From GCA-020352575 sp964600365 (GTDB taxonomy: Bacteria; Actinomycetota; Acidimicrobiia; Spongiisociales; JAENVV01), in contig CAZRJG010000031.1 in assembly GCA_964600365.1 (NCBI GenBank), forward strand, positions 1-24,144: a DNA stretch of 24,144 nucleotides, in the 5' to 3' direction. The notes under the pieces were generated by a model. The model ran no database searches, was not told where the DNA came from, and saw only the letters and a program-made list of their open reading frames with translations. A program made the translations under genes and the position numbers. Positions 23,898-24,144 of this stretch are shown here, one piece after another; the stretch's first letter is position 1; every line of letters starts with the position of its first letter.

Positions 23898-23917
23898 GTG
23901 CTCGGCACTCCGAGCAC
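23898..23917 (-). other. Hairpin in the 23S-5S spacer
   Basis: GTGCTCGG-CACT-CCGAGCAC forms an 8-bp stem with a 4-nt loop in the roughly 68-nt spacer between 23S and 5S rRNA. Probably part of the rRNA processing structure. Confidence 0.5.
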
Positions 23918-23957
23918 TCCATAGTGAGCACTACCACTTTGAATTCTTAGCTTGTTG

Positions 23958-24144
23958 AAGTCCAAGCCCTCGGCCGATTAGTACCGGTCAGCTCTGAACG
24001 TGTTGCCACGCTTCCACTTCCGGCCTATCAACCTGATCATCTATCAGGGGCCTTACCCGGTTAACCCGGTGGGAGATCTCATCTCGAAGGAGGCTTCGCA
24101 CTTAGATGCCTTCAGCGCTTATCCCTTCCGAACGTAGCTAACCA
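23958..24144 (-). rRNA. rrl: 23S ribosomal RNA, 3' end (partial)
   Basis: Read on minus, the window edge enters at TGGTTAGCTACGTTCGGAAG and continues through GATAAGCGCTGAAGGCATCT, the GGTTGATAGGCCGGAAGTG stretch and CTGACCGGTACTAATCGGCC, all conserved in the 3' end of bacterial 23S rRNA. The 3' terminus is placed near 23958 by analogy with the E. coli end and is approximate; the 5' part lies beyond the window. Confidence 0.93.

Overview
This is a GC-rich, densely coded bacterial window with start/stop overlaps (ATGA, TGATG), many GTG starts, SURF1 and polyphosphate-kinase genes, and recurrent TANNNT -10 hexamers a few bases upstream of start codons. Together these suggest an Actinomycetota chromosome, perhaps an Acidimicrobiia-like lineage. 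That placement is inference, because only the 3' tail of the 23S rRNA is present. I see no phage, insertion sequence or CRISPR signal.

Layout. (a) 168-3785, minus strand: a four-gene run of baeRF-like protein, ALDH7-type aldehyde dehydrogenase, small lipoprotein and MOSC protein. (b) 3870-5759, plus: a XerC/XerD-type tyrosine recombinase and a PPK2 polyphosphate kinase, each with a -10 element just before the start codon. (c) 5946-14162, plus: nine tightly packed or overlapping genes, namely a GT-B transferase, SpsF-like cytidylyltransferase, transketolase split into N and C subunits, class III aminotransferase, SDR dehydrogenase, KdsC-like phosphatase, SpsE/NeuB-like synthase and GNAT acyltransferase. 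They are followed at 14220-15128 by a PhyH-type oxygenase with its own putative promoter. (d) 15136-19901: an arginine succinyltransferase-type catabolic block, with an ArgD/AstC aminotransferase on minus and, divergently, an M20 peptidase, AstA and AstB on plus. (e) 19860-22862: a SURF1 protein preceded by a 58-residue ORF, a gamma-glutamyltransferase (all minus) and a small SSB (plus). (f) 22872-24144, minus: the 3' end of 23S rRNA, 5S rRNA, a strong hairpin terminator, then a protein with an N-terminal RGG-like tract and a helical-repeat body.

The most interesting unit is (c). Its gene content forms a coherent route to a CMP-activated 3-deoxy-2-ulosonic acid (sialic-acid/Kdo-like): a carbon skeleton adjusted by transketolase, oxidation (SDR), amination (class III aminotransferase), possible acylation (GNAT), PEP condensation (SpsE/NeuB), dephosphorylation (KdsC), CMP activation (SpsF) and transfer (GT-B protein with sialyltransferase-like motifs). 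The usual entry enzymes for Neu5Ac, legionaminic or pseudaminic acid are not visible, and the synthase lacks the C-terminal SAF/antifreeze-like domain, so the product is probably not one of the standard nonulosonates. The second notable unit is (d), an AST pathway outside its classical gammaproteobacterial setting, with an M20 enzyme where AstE would be expected.
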